From CAZTHL01 sp964613585 (GTDB taxonomy: Bacteria > Pseudomonadota > Alphaproteobacteria > DSM-16000 > Inquilinaceae), in assembly GCA_964613585.1 (NCBI GenBank), contig CAZTHL010000008.1, positions 1 through 64,000 on the forward strand: a stretch of DNA of 64,000 nt, written 5' to 3'. Below are positions 19,406 to 26,772 of the stretch, in pieces. Under the pieces are notes generated by a model. It ran no database searches. It saw only the letters and a list, made by a program, of their open reading frames with translations, and was not told the DNA's origin. How positions within the stretch are numbered: position 1 is the stretch's first letter; every line of letters starts with the position of its first letter. The position numbers were made by a program, and so were the translations under genes.

Positions 19406-19914
19406 TGGTGCAGGTGGAGAGCCTCGACCGGCTGATGAAGGAGCATCCCTTCTTTGCCGACTTCCAAGGCGAGGACATGGCCCTGCTGGCGGGCTGCGCG
19501 CAGAACGAGCGCTTTGCCGCCGGCGAGTTCATCTTTCAGGCCGGCGATCCGGCCGACAAGTTCTACATCGTCCGCTTCGGCACCGTGGCGCTGGAGCTGC
19601 AGATCCCGGGGCGGGACCGGCTCGTCCTGCAGACCGTAGAGGAGGACGATATCCTCGGCTGGTCCTGGATCGTGCCACCCTACCGCTCGATGTTCGACGC
19701 GCGCGCCGTCACCCTGGTGCGGGCGGTCAGCCTGGACGGCGCCTGCCTGCGCGGCAAGCTCGAGGAGAACCACGAACTCGGCTTCCAGCTGATGAAGAAG
19801 ATGCTGTCGGTGCTGGACAGCCGCCTGTCGTCCGCCCGCCTGCAGCTCGTCGACATGTACGCGCCGCTGTCGCAGGCGGGGCGCGCCTTTACGCCCTCCG
19901 ATCCGGCCATTTGA
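19405..19914 (+). CDS. stand-alone cyclic-nucleotide-binding domain protein within the hydrogenase operon
   Basis: 169 residues. Residues about 15-135 form a Crp-type cNMP-binding beta-barrel (G-E-F-I-F-Q-A-G-D-P-A-D-K-F-Y-I-V-R-F-G and E-D-D-I-L-G-W-S-W). A helix follows (L-G-F-Q-L-M-K-K-M-L-S-V-L-D-S-R-L), and the protein ends without a helix-turn-helix. It therefore cannot be a normal Crp/Fnr regulator. Lying between two hydrogenase subunit genes and overlapping the first, it is more likely an accessory or allosteric subunit. Whether it still binds a nucleotide cannot be told from sequence, as the classical phosphate-binding R-S/T-A-x-V motif is not clear. Confidence 0.85.
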
Positions 19915-19927
19915 GAAGTAGATCCTC

Positions 19928-20809
19928 ATGGACGACGTGCTGACCCCGCGGGAACATCGGCTGTTGCCGGCGACGCCGGTCCTCGACCCGGATCCGATGC
20001 TGCCGCGCCGGTTCCGGATCGTGCGGGTGCAGCGGGAGCTGTCCGACACCTTCACCCTGCATCTGACCGCGCTCGACGGCGGCGAGATGGGCTTCGCCCC
20101 GGGACAGTTCAACATGCTGTACATCTACCCTGCAGGCGAGGTGCCGATCAGCATCAGTGGCGATCCGGCGGTGCCCTCGGTGCTGGTGCACACGACACGG
20201 GTGGTCGGCACGGTCACCGAGGCCATGGGCTCGCTCAAGCAAGGCGACGTGATCGGCGTGCGCGGGCCGTTCGGTCGGCCCTGGCCGGTGCAGGAGGCCT
20301 ACGGGCAGGACATCGTGTTCGTCGCCGGCGGGCTCGGCCTGGCACCGCTGCGCCCGGCCATCTACCAGGTGATGGCCGAGCGCAAGAAGTTCGGCAACGT
20401 CGTCATGCTCTACGGCGCGCGGACCCCCGACGACATCCTGTACCGGCGGCTCCTGCAGGAATGGGGAGGCCGCTTCGATGTCAGCGTCCAGGTCACCGTC
20501 GACCGCGCCACCCATCACTGGGCCGGGAAGGTCGGCGTGGTCACCAAGCTGATCAAGGGCGGCGGCTTCGATCGCCACAACAGCGTCGCCTTCGTCTGCG
20601 GGCCGGAGATCATGATGCGCTTCGCGGTTCAGACCTTGAACGAGCGGGGCGTCACCAGCGACCGGATCCACGTCTCGATGGAACGCAACATGAAGTGCGC
20701 GATCGGCTTCTGCGGCCACTGCCAGTATGGCCCGCACTTCGTCTGCAAGGACGGTCCGGTGTTTCGCTACGACGACGTCGAGGACATCTTCACCGTCGGG
20801 GGGATCTGA
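19928..20809 (+). CDS. [NiFe]-hydrogenase FAD/NAD(P)-binding (gamma) subunit
   Basis: 293 residues of the ferredoxin-NADP reductase fold with a C-terminal 2Fe-2S motif, as in HydG/ShyC and dihydroorotate dehydrogenase electron-transfer subunits. F-A-P-G-Q-F-N-M-L-Y-I-Y is the flavin-binding strand. F-V-A-G-G-L-G-L-A-P-L-R-P and F-V-C-G-P-E-I-M-M lie in the nicotinamide domain. C-A-I-G-F-C-G-H-C plus a later C in H-F-V-C-K-D-G bind the iron-sulfur cluster. It couples H2 oxidation or production to NAD(P)H. It starts 13 bp after the cNMP protein gene. Confidence 0.9.
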   Translation: MDDVLTPREHRLLPATPVLDPDPMLPRRFRIVRVQRELSDTFTLHLTALDGGEMGFAPGQFNMLYIYPAGEVPISISGDPAVPSVLVHTTRVVGTVTEAMGSLKQGDVIGVRGPFGRPWPVQEAYGQDIVFVAGGLGLAPLRPAIYQVMAERKKFGNVVMLYGARTPDDILYRRLLQEWGGRFDVSVQVTVDRATHHWAGKVGVVTKLIKGGGFDRHNSVAFVCGPEIMMRFAVQTLNERGVTSDRIHVSMERNMKCAIGFCGHCQYGPHFVCKDGPVFRYDDVEDIFTVGGI

Positions 20810-20812
20810 GCC

Positions 20813-21592
20813 ATGGGGGCGCATCGACGGCCCAAGCTGGCCGTGTGGAAGTTCTCGTCCTGCGACGGCTGCCAGCTGACGCTTCTCGACTGCGAGGACG
20901 AGCTGCTGGAGATCGCCGAGACGGTGGAGATCGCCTACTTTCTCGAGGCGACCCGGGCCGTGGTGAAAGGTCCCTATGACCTGTCGCTGGTCGAGGGCTC
21001 GATCTCGACGCCGGAGGATGCCGAGCGGATCCGCAAGGTGCGCCGCCAGTCCAAGGTCCTGTGCACCATCGGCGCCTGCGCGACCGCCGGCGGCATTCAG
21101 GCGCTGCGCAACTTCAAGGACCACCGCGCCTTCATCAACGCGGTCTACCCGCATGCCCAATTCATCGAGACGCTGGCGACCTCGACGGCGATCCGCGACC
21201 ACGTCCCGGTCGACTTCGAGCTGCGCGGCTGCCCGATCAGCAAGGAGCAGCTGCTCGAGTCGATCAACGCCTTTCTCAACGGCCGAGCCCCGAACATCCC
21301 GCGGCACAGCCAGTGCATGGAATGCAAGCAGCGCGGCACCGTCTGCGTCATGGTCGCGCGCGGCCAGCCCTGCCTGGGCCCGGTGACCCCGGCCGGCTGC
21401 GGCAACCTGTGCCCGTCGGTCAACCGCGGCTGCTACGGCTGCTTCGGCCCGAAGGGCACCACGCCGAACACGGCGAGCCTGAGCCGCTGGTTCGCCGGCC
21501 ACGGGATGGAGAAGCGCGACATCAAGCAGATGTTCCGGACCTTCAACGCGAACGCGGACGCCTTCCGCAAGGAGAGCGAGGCCTATGAATGA
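20813..21592 (+). CDS. [NiFe]-hydrogenase small (delta) subunit
   Basis: 259 residues. K-F-S-S-C-D-G-C-Q-L-T-L-L-D (residues 13-26) and G-A-C-A-T-A-G-G-I-Q supply ligands of the proximal 4Fe-4S cluster. The C-terminal C-M-E-C-K, C-L-G-P, C-G-N-L-C-P and C-Y-G-C-F-G-P cysteines fit two further clusters. No Tat signal is present, so the enzyme is cytoplasmic, as expected for group 3. The start lies three bases after the gamma-subunit stop, and the 3' end overlaps the large-subunit gene by 8 bp. Confidence 0.92.
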   Translation: MGAHRRPKLAVWKFSSCDGCQLTLLDCEDELLEIAETVEIAYFLEATRAVVKGPYDLSLVEGSISTPEDAERIRKVRRQSKVLCTIGACATAGGIQALRNFKDHRAFINAVYPHAQFIETLATSTAIRDHVPVDFELRGCPISKEQLLESINAFLNGRAPNIPRHSQCMECKQRGTVCVMVARGQPCLGPVTPAGCGNLCPSVNRGCYGCFGPKGTTPNTASLSRWFAGHGMEKRDIKQMFRTFNANADAFRKESEAYE

Positions 21593-22919
21593 CTTGACGT
21601 CGAAGGCGGTCGCCGGCGGTCGGTCCACCCGCACCATCAAGGTCGATGCGCTGGCCCGGGTCGAGGGCGAGGGCGCGTTGCACGTCCGGGTCAAGGACGG
21701 CGAGATCAAGGACGTCAAGTTCCGCATCTTCGAGCCGCCGCGCTTCTTCGAGGCGCTCCTGCGCGGCCGCATGTTCACCGAGGCGCCGGACATCACCGCG
21801 CGCATCTGCGGGATCTGCCCGGTCGCCTACATGCTGGGCGCCAGTCACGCCATGGAGGATGCCCGCGGCGTCACCGTCACCGGTCCGCTGCGCGACCTGC
21901 GCCGGCTCCTTTACTGCGGCGAATGGATCGAGAGCCACGTGCTGCATGCCTACATGCTGCATGCGCCGGACTTCCTCGGCTTCGAGGATTCCATCCAGCT
22001 CGCGCGCAACCATCCGGGCGTCGTCGAGAAGGCGCTGCGCCTCAAGAAGCTCGGCAACGAAATCCTGAGTGTCATCGGCGGCCGGGCGGTGCATCCGGTC
22101 AACCTCAAGGTCGGCGGCTTCTACAGGGCGCCGCGCCGGCGCGAGATTCGCGCGCTCATCGACGAACTCAAATGGGGCATCGAGGCCTCGCTGGACACCT
22201 GCCGCCTGTTCGCCGGCTTCCCCATGCCGGACTTCGAGTTCGACTACACGTATGTGGCCATGCGCCATCCGGACGAGTACGCGATCACCGAGGGCCGGGT
22301 CGTCTCGAGCCGCGGCCACGACCTCGCGCTGGCCGACTTCCTCGATCATTTCGACGAGGAGCAGGTCGCCCATTCGACCGCTCTACGCGGCGTCCTGCGC
22401 GACGACACGGACGGCATCGGCTATCTGGTCGGCCCGCTCGCGCGCTACAGCCTCAATTACGAGCAGCTGACGCCGCTGGCGCGCGAGGCGGCGCAGGAGG
22501 CAGGGCTCGGCCGGGTCTGCCGGAACCCGTTCCAGAGCCTGATCGTCCGTGCCGTCGAGACGCTTTACGCCTGCGAGGAGGCACTGCGTCTCGCCGAGGC
22601 CTACGAGGAGCCGGACGCGCCGGCGGTGCCGGTGGAGCCCGGCCCGGGGATCGGCTTCGGCTGCACCGAGGCGCCGCGCGGCATCTGCTGGCACACCTAC
22701 TCGCTCGACCACGAGGGGCGCATCCTGGACGCCCGCATCATCCCGCCGACCTCGCAGAACCAGATGCAGATCGAGCGGGACCTGCGCGGCGTGATCGAGC
22801 AGAACCTCGACCTGCCGGACCCGCAGCTCAAATGGCGATGCGAGCAGACCATCCGCAACTACGATCCCTGCATCTCCTGCTCCACCCACTTCCTCAACCT
22901 GACGGTCGAGCGTGAGTGA
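21585..22919 (+). CDS. [NiFe]-hydrogenase large (alpha) subunit, group 3b type
   Basis: 444 residues. The nickel-binding motifs are R-I-C-G-I-C-P-V-A-Y (about residues 75-84) and, near the C-terminus, D-P-C-I-S-C-S-T-H. The nine residues after the histidine (F-L-N-L-T-V-E-R-E) form a short tail that could be the piece removed by the protease encoded next. The N-terminal R-V-E-G-E-G-A-L is also typical. With the beta and gamma subunits it forms a soluble, bidirectional NAD(P)-coupled hydrogenase. Group 3b is inferred from the four-subunit layout and the absence of HoxEFU-type genes. Confidence 0.93.
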   Translation: MNDLTSKAVAGGRSTRTIKVDALARVEGEGALHVRVKDGEIKDVKFRIFEPPRFFEALLRGRMFTEAPDITARICGICPVAYMLGASHAMEDARGVTVTGPLRDLRRLLYCGEWIESHVLHAYMLHAPDFLGFEDSIQLARNHPGVVEKALRLKKLGNEILSVIGGRAVHPVNLKVGGFYRAPRRREIRALIDELKWGIEASLDTCRLFAGFPMPDFEFDYTYVAMRHPDEYAITEGRVVSSRGHDLALADFLDHFDEEQVAHSTALRGVLRDDTDGIGYLVGPLARYSLNYEQLTPLAREAAQEAGLGRVCRNPFQSLIVRAVETLYACEEALRLAEAYEEPDAPAVPVEPGPGIGFGCTEAPRGICWHTYSLDHEGRILDARIIPPTSQNQMQIERDLRGVIEQNLDLPDPQLKWRCEQTIRNYDPCISCSTHFLNLTVERE

Positions 22920-22920
22920 C

Positions 22921-23418
22921 ATGGAGGCCGGCGCGCTGATCCTCGGCATCGGCCATCCCTGGCGCGGCGACGACGCCGCCGGGCTGGCTGTCGCCGCCCG
23001 CCTGCGGGCCCGTGGCCTGCCCGCCCTCGACCATGACGGCGACGGCGCCGACCTGATGGAGCGCTGGCAAGGGCGAGGCCGGGTCGTCATCGTCGATGCC
23101 ATGCGCTCCGGCGCGCCGGTCGGCACGGTCCGCCGCATCGATGCCACCGCCGCGCCGCTGCCGCACGGCCTGCTGACCCGGAACAGCCACCTGTTCGGCC
23201 TCGCCGAGGCGATCGAGACGGCCCGGGCGCTGGGCCGGCTGCCGTCGCAGCTGATCCTGTACGGCGTGGAGGCGGCCTCGTTCGATCTGGGTGCCGATCT
23301 TTCCGCGCCGGTGGAACGGTCGGTCGGCCGGACGGTTGATCGGATCATCGACGAGGTCGCCCACCTGGCGCCGCTCGCCCCGGCCGCGCCGGCCCTCGGA
23401 GCCCTCGCCCATGCATGA
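22921..23418 (+). CDS. hydrogenase maturation protease
   Basis: 165 residues (from ATG) of the HupD/HyaD/HybD family, which cleave the C-terminal tail of the large subunit after nickel insertion. I-L-G-I-G-H-P-W-R-G-D-D-A-A-G is the conserved N-terminal motif with the metal-binding acidic residue. V-V-I-V-D-A-M-R-S-G contains the second aspartate. A GTG at 22912, overlapping the large-subunit stop, is an alternative start adding three residues. The last codons overlap hypA. Confidence 0.88.
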   Translation: MEAGALILGIGHPWRGDDAAGLAVAARLRARGLPALDHDGDGADLMERWQGRGRVVIVDAMRSGAPVGTVRRIDATAAPLPHGLLTRNSHLFGLAEAIETARALGRLPSQLILYGVEAASFDLGADLSAPVERSVGRTVDRIIDEVAHLAPLAPAAPALGALAHA

Positions 23419-23752
23419 GATGTCGCTCTGCGAGAGCATGCTGAAGATCGTCGAGCAGCAGGCGGCCGCCCACGGCGCGGCGCGGGTCAGGACCGTGCGG
23501 CTGGCGATCGGCGCGCTGTCCTGCGCCTCGCCGGACGCGCTGCGCTTCTGCTTCGACGCGGTGACCCGGGGCACGGTGGCCGACCGGGCGGCGCTCGAGA
23601 TCGACCGGCTGCCTGGGCGGGCCTGGTGCAGCGACTGCACGCGGGTGGTCGAGATCGAGGCGTACGGAGCCGCCTGCCCGGTCTGCGGCGGCCATGTCCT
23701 GCGCGGCATGTCGGGCGAGGAGATGCGCGTCACCGAGCTGGAGGTGGAGTGA
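23411..23752 (+). CDS. hypA: hydrogenase maturation nickel metallochaperone HypA
   Basis: 113 residues starting M-H-E-M-S-L-C-E-S-M; the histidine at position 2 is the conserved nickel ligand. C-S-D-C and C-P-V-C form the zinc-binding site. HypA delivers nickel together with HypB to the large subunit. It overlaps the protease gene by 8 bp; the hypB start follows its stop immediately. Confidence 0.95.
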   Translation: MHEMSLCESMLKIVEQQAAAHGAARVRTVRLAIGALSCASPDALRFCFDAVTRGTVADRAALEIDRLPGRAWCSDCTRVVEIEAYGAACPVCGGHVLRGMSGEEMRVTELEVE

Positions 23753-23753
23753 G

Positions 23754-24599
23754 ATGTGCACCACGTGCGGCTGCGGCCCGGCCCAGAACGCGGACGACGC
23801 CCCGCGAGGCCCGGAGGGCCGGCATCGCCACCCCGGGCACCACCACGATCACGGGCATCGCCATGATCACGGGCCGCTCGGCGCCGTGCACGCGCCGGGC
23901 ACGGCGCCGGGCCGGGTGATCACGGTCGAGCAGGACCTGCTCGCCGAGAACAACCGCTTCGCTGCGGCGAACCGACGACTGCTCGCCGCGCGTCGCGCGC
24001 TGGCGCTCAACCTCGTCTCGAGCCCGGGCTCGGGCAAGACCGAGCTGCTGGTGCGCACCATCGAGGCGCTGAGGCCGCGGCGTGTGCCGCTCGCGGTGAT
24101 CGAGGGCGACCAGCAGACCGAGCGGGACGCCGACCGGGTGCGCGCGGCCGGCGCTCCGGCGATCCAGCTCAACACCGGCAAAGGCTGCCATCTGGACGCC
24201 CACATGGTCGGCCATGCGCTCGAGCGGCTCGACGCCGGCGCCGCGGCGCTGCGCGACAACATCGTGCTCATCGAGAACGTCGGCAATCTCGTGTGCCCCG
24301 CCGCCTTCGATCTCGGCGAGGCGCACAAGGTGGTGGTGCTGTCGGTGACCGAGGGCGAGGACAAGCCGATCAAGTATCCGGACATGTTCCACGCCGCCGA
24401 CGTCATGCTCATCAACAAGATCGACCTGCTGCCGTACCTGGACTTCGACGTCGAGCGCTGCGTCGGCTTCGCCCGGGAGGTCAATCCGGACATTCAGGTG
24501 CAGCGGCTTTCCGCACGCTCCGGCGAGGGGCTCGACGGCTGGCTCGCCTGGATCGAGGCGGCACGGCCGCCGCGCCCCCTGGCCGAGGCGGCGGCGTGA
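23754..24599 (+). CDS. hypB: hydrogenase nickel incorporation GTPase HypB
   Basis: 281 residues. It begins M-C-T-T-C-G-C-G (the high-affinity metal site), followed by a histidine-rich stretch (H-R-H-P-G-H-H-H-D-H-G-H-R-H-D-H) at about 24-39 that can store nickel. The SIMIBI GTPase core follows: S-S-P-G-S-G-K-T-E (P-loop), I-E-G-D-Q-Q-T, I-E-N-V-G-N-L-V-C-P and N-K-I-D. GTP hydrolysis drives nickel transfer with HypA. Confidence 0.96.
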   Translation: MCTTCGCGPAQNADDAPRGPEGRHRHPGHHHDHGHRHDHGPLGAVHAPGTAPGRVITVEQDLLAENNRFAAANRRLLAARRALALNLVSSPGSGKTELLVRTIEALRPRRVPLAVIEGDQQTERDADRVRAAGAPAIQLNTGKGCHLDAHMVGHALERLDAGAAALRDNIVLIENVGNLVCPAAFDLGEAHKVVVLSVTEGEDKPIKYPDMFHAADVMLINKIDLLPYLDFDVERCVGFAREVNPDIQVQRLSARSGEGLDGWLAWIEAARPPRPLAEAAA

Positions 24600-24649
24600 T
24601 CGCGGGTCGAGCCGACCGGTCGTCGGCAAGGTAAGGGAGAGCGATCGAC

Positions 24650-24883
24650 ATGTGCCTGGCCGTGCCCGCCCGCGTGGTCGCCCTGCATGAGGACGACGAG
24701 GCGACCGTCGACCTCGGCGGCGTGCGCAAGCGCATCTCGCTGGCTCTGGTGGAGGAGGTTGGCCTCGACGACTATGTCATCCTCCACACCGGCTTCGCCC
24801 TCAACAAGCTGCGGCCCGAGGAGGCCGAGCGGACCCTGGCGCTGATCGCGGAGATGAGCACGGCCGGAGCTGCGGCTGGGTAG
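24650..24883 (+). CDS. hypC: hydrogenase assembly chaperone HypC
   Basis: 77 residues starting M-C-L-A-V-P-A-R-V. The N-terminal cysteine (C2) is the residue that carries the iron unit and contacts the large subunit and HypD. V-G-D-Y-V-type chaperone strands are visible (G-L-D-D-Y-V-I-L-H-T-G-F-A-L). Last gene of the rightward operon, 50 bp after hypB with AAGG-GAGAG before the start. Confidence 0.94.
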   Translation: MCLAVPARVVALHEDDEATVDLGGVRKRISLALVEEVGLDDYVILHTGFALNKLRPEEAERTLALIAEMSTAGAAAG

Positions 24884-24895
24884 GTCGAGCCGGCC

Positions 24896-25550
24896 TCATG
24901 CTCGCTTCCCGCCTCGGAGCGCCACCCGGGGCACCATCCGGAGCAGCCCACGGCTGAAGCTCTTTCGGGCGCGGTCCCCCTCGGCGAAGCCGGCTTCGCG
25001 CCGCTACGCGAACTGCTGGTGCACGAACGGCGCCCCTTGGTCGGCCTGGAGACATTCGAGCGACGCCTTGAGATCCGCCCGGGCAATGCCGCCTGCGTAC
25101 GCCTGCCCCAGCCGTTCCGCACGGTAAAGCCGCTCGTCGGCCGGTGTCGCGGGCAGCGCCCGGTCCGCGATGACGACGATGCCGCCCGGCTTCAGCGGGT
25201 CGTGCGCCCGCCGACAGAGCCTGTCCGCCGGACGCGGAATCGGCACCGGCCGCTCCCCTGCCCGGCCAGCCTGAGAATGCCGTCGTTGGGTGGCCGGGCG
25301 GGGAGCGGGCCGGTGAGGCCGCTCGACCCGGAAACGCTCTATACCAGCCCCGCTGCTTGCCGGCCTTGGACAGGGGATGGATCGACGGCGCCGAGACCAC
25401 GGCATCGGCCGATCCGGGCGCCATGAGCGCCGGGCTTGCGTCGTCGGCGACAGCGATCTCGATCCGGTCCTTGTCGCCGAACCGCTCGCGCCCCTTGGCC
25501 AGCATGTCCGCCGACAGGTCGACAAGCCGGACCCGGCTGTGGTCGCTCAT
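24896..25550 (-). pseudogene. class I SAM-dependent methyltransferase remnant, split by a palindromic element
   Basis: Fragments of one methyltransferase read in order on the minus strand: V-R-L-V-D-L-S-A-D-M-L-A-K-G-R-E-R-F-G (25550 downward), S-I-H-P-L-S-K-A-G-K-Q-R-G-W-Y, then element D. After it come R-R-A-H-D-P-L-K-P-G-G-I-V-V-I-A-D-R and a region ending Q-Q-F-A-stop-R-R-E-A-G-F-A-E. Relatives have W where that stop is, so TGG became TAG. The N-terminal SAM-binding region is missing. Deleting 25215-25341 restores W-Y-R-R-A-H in frame. Non-functional. Confidence 0.75.
25217..25339 (-). repeat. dispersed palindromic element, copy D (123 bp) inside a methyltransferase gene
   Basis: On the minus strand it starts GAGCGTTTCCGGG and carries the inner arms CCGGCCCGCTCCCC/GGGGAGCGG; its other terminus is diverged (GGACAGGCTC). 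Flanks are TA (25340-25341, inside TATA) and CA (25215-25216, a degraded TA). Its position inside a recognisable coding frame shows that it arrived by insertion. Confidence 0.85.
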
Positions 25551-25728
25551 CCGCATCCCCGCTCTTCCGGCGCATGATCGGGCGATCCAGGGACGGCGGG
25601 TGGCCCGGCATCCGGCCCCGGGCCGGCGGGGAGGACGCTCCGGCGCTGCCGGTTGCCGGCGACCGCCCTGGCTGACTATGATCTCGGCGCGACACCGGTC
25701 GCGACGATGAGAGACGGCTTCGCCCGCG

Positions 25729-26391
25729 ATGGCCGAGCCCGGAGAGCAGCCGCCCATGGCCGAGCAGCACCAGCCGACCGTCCTTGAGGCGGTCGCCGTC
25801 TTCCATGACGAGGCGTCGCTGGACGCCGCCGTCGACGATCTGGAGGAGCACGGCTTCGACCGCGCCGAGCTCAGCCTGATGGCGAGCGAGCAGGCGGTCG
25901 AGGAGAAGCTGGGCGGCCGGTACGAGCGCATCGAGGACGCGGCGGACGATCCATCGACGCCGCGGACCGCGGTCTACACACCGGAGGATGTGGGAGTCGG
26001 CGAAGGCGCCATCATCGGCGGCCTCGCCTATGTCGGCGCCGTGGCGGCGGCCGGCGCCATTGTCGCCTCCGGCGGCACCATGATGCTCGCCGCGGCCTCG
26101 GCGCTGGCGGTCGGCGGCGGCGGCGGCGTGCTCGGCGGCCTGCTCGCCCGGCGGATCGGGCAGCGCCACGCCCAGGAGGTCGAGGAGCACCTCAAGCATG
26201 GCGGCCTTCTGCTCTGGGTGCATCTGCGCGACGAGGCCCGTCAGGAGACGGCCCGGCAAATCCTGGGGAAGCACACCAAGGATCCCGTCCGCGTCCACCG
26301 CATCCCGGTGCACGACCCGAAGGCCGGCTCCGGGCCGGAGCTTGAGCGCTACGATGTCGGCATCCCCTGGCTGTTCCGCCGGCGCCGGTGA
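25729..26391 (+). CDS. general stress protein 17M-like membrane protein
   Basis: 220 residues. The N-terminal part (V-A-V-F-H-D-E-A-S-L-D-A-A-V-D-D-L, about 20-40) is the ferredoxin-like fold of the GSP17M domain. The middle has two glycine/alanine-rich hydrophobic segments (about 88-130) like those of glycine-zipper membrane proteins, and the C-terminus is charged. The role is unknown; homologues are linked to stress responses. ATG 25729 is used; ATG 25756, with GGAGAG nearby, is an alternative. It stands alone, divergent from the methyltransferase remnant. Confidence 0.7.
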   Translation: MAEPGEQPPMAEQHQPTVLEAVAVFHDEASLDAAVDDLEEHGFDRAELSLMASEQAVEEKLGGRYERIEDAADDPSTPRTAVYTPEDVGVGEGAIIGGLAYVGAVAAAGAIVASGGTMMLAAASALAVGGGGGVLGGLLARRIGQRHAQEVEEHLKHGGLLLWVHLRDEARQETARQILGKHTKDPVRVHRIPVHDPKAGSGPELERYDVGIPWLFRRRR

Positions 26392-26652
26392 TCGCGCTGG
26401 TGATCGCACCGGCGATCGGGCCGGGGGCTGGCGCGGCCGAGGGCGTCGGAGTCCTTTGGGCTCCACCCGAGAAAGTGGGCTCCACCCGGGAACGGGTTCT
26501 TCACAAGACGACCGTCGATCGGAACCGGCGCGCCGGCGCTCTGTCCCCCCGGGGCGCCCCGGCATGGGATCATGATCATGCCGCCGAGCCTTGGGGACGG
26601 TCCAAGGGATCGCGTGAAGGACCCTTATGACGCCGCGGCGACAAGATGACCC

Positions 26653-26707
26653 GTCGGCTCGGCTGGGGCGCGCCCGCCAACCCTCCCGCCGCCCGGGCGC
26701 GCTGTCG
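26653..26707. repeat. second hairpin repeat, copy 1
   Basis: About 55 bp shared with 44404-44459. It begins GTCGGCTCGGC and contains inverted arms GCGCGCCCG and CGGGCGCGC around CCAACCCT-x-CCGCCG. Only a few positions differ between the two copies. It lies immediately before the fragment of palindromic element E. Confidence 0.7.
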
Positions 26708-26714
26708 GGAGCAA

Positions 26715-26748
26715 GAGCGTTTCCGGCTCAAGGGGCATCGCCGGCCCG
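26715..26748 (+). repeat. dispersed palindromic element, left-end fragment E
   Basis: GAGCGTTTCCGGCTCAAGG followed by GGCATCGCCGGCCCG matches the left end of the other copies. The sequence then diverges, and the P-type ATPase gene ends 25 bp further on. The right half is absent, so this copy is truncated. Confidence 0.65.
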
Positions 26749-26772
26749 TTGCTGCGGACTGTCCGCGACGCT

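Larger units (their letters stand above)
26392..26772. other. intergenic region with two repeat fragments
   Basis: 381 bp between the 3' end of the GSP17M-like gene and the 3' end of the P-type ATPase gene. It contains a copy of a second hairpin repeat (26653-26707) and the left end of palindromic element E (26715-26748). GGGCTCCACCCGAGAAAGT and TGGGCTCCACCCGGGAA near 26458-26492 form a short direct repeat. No gene is seen. Confidence 0.45.
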
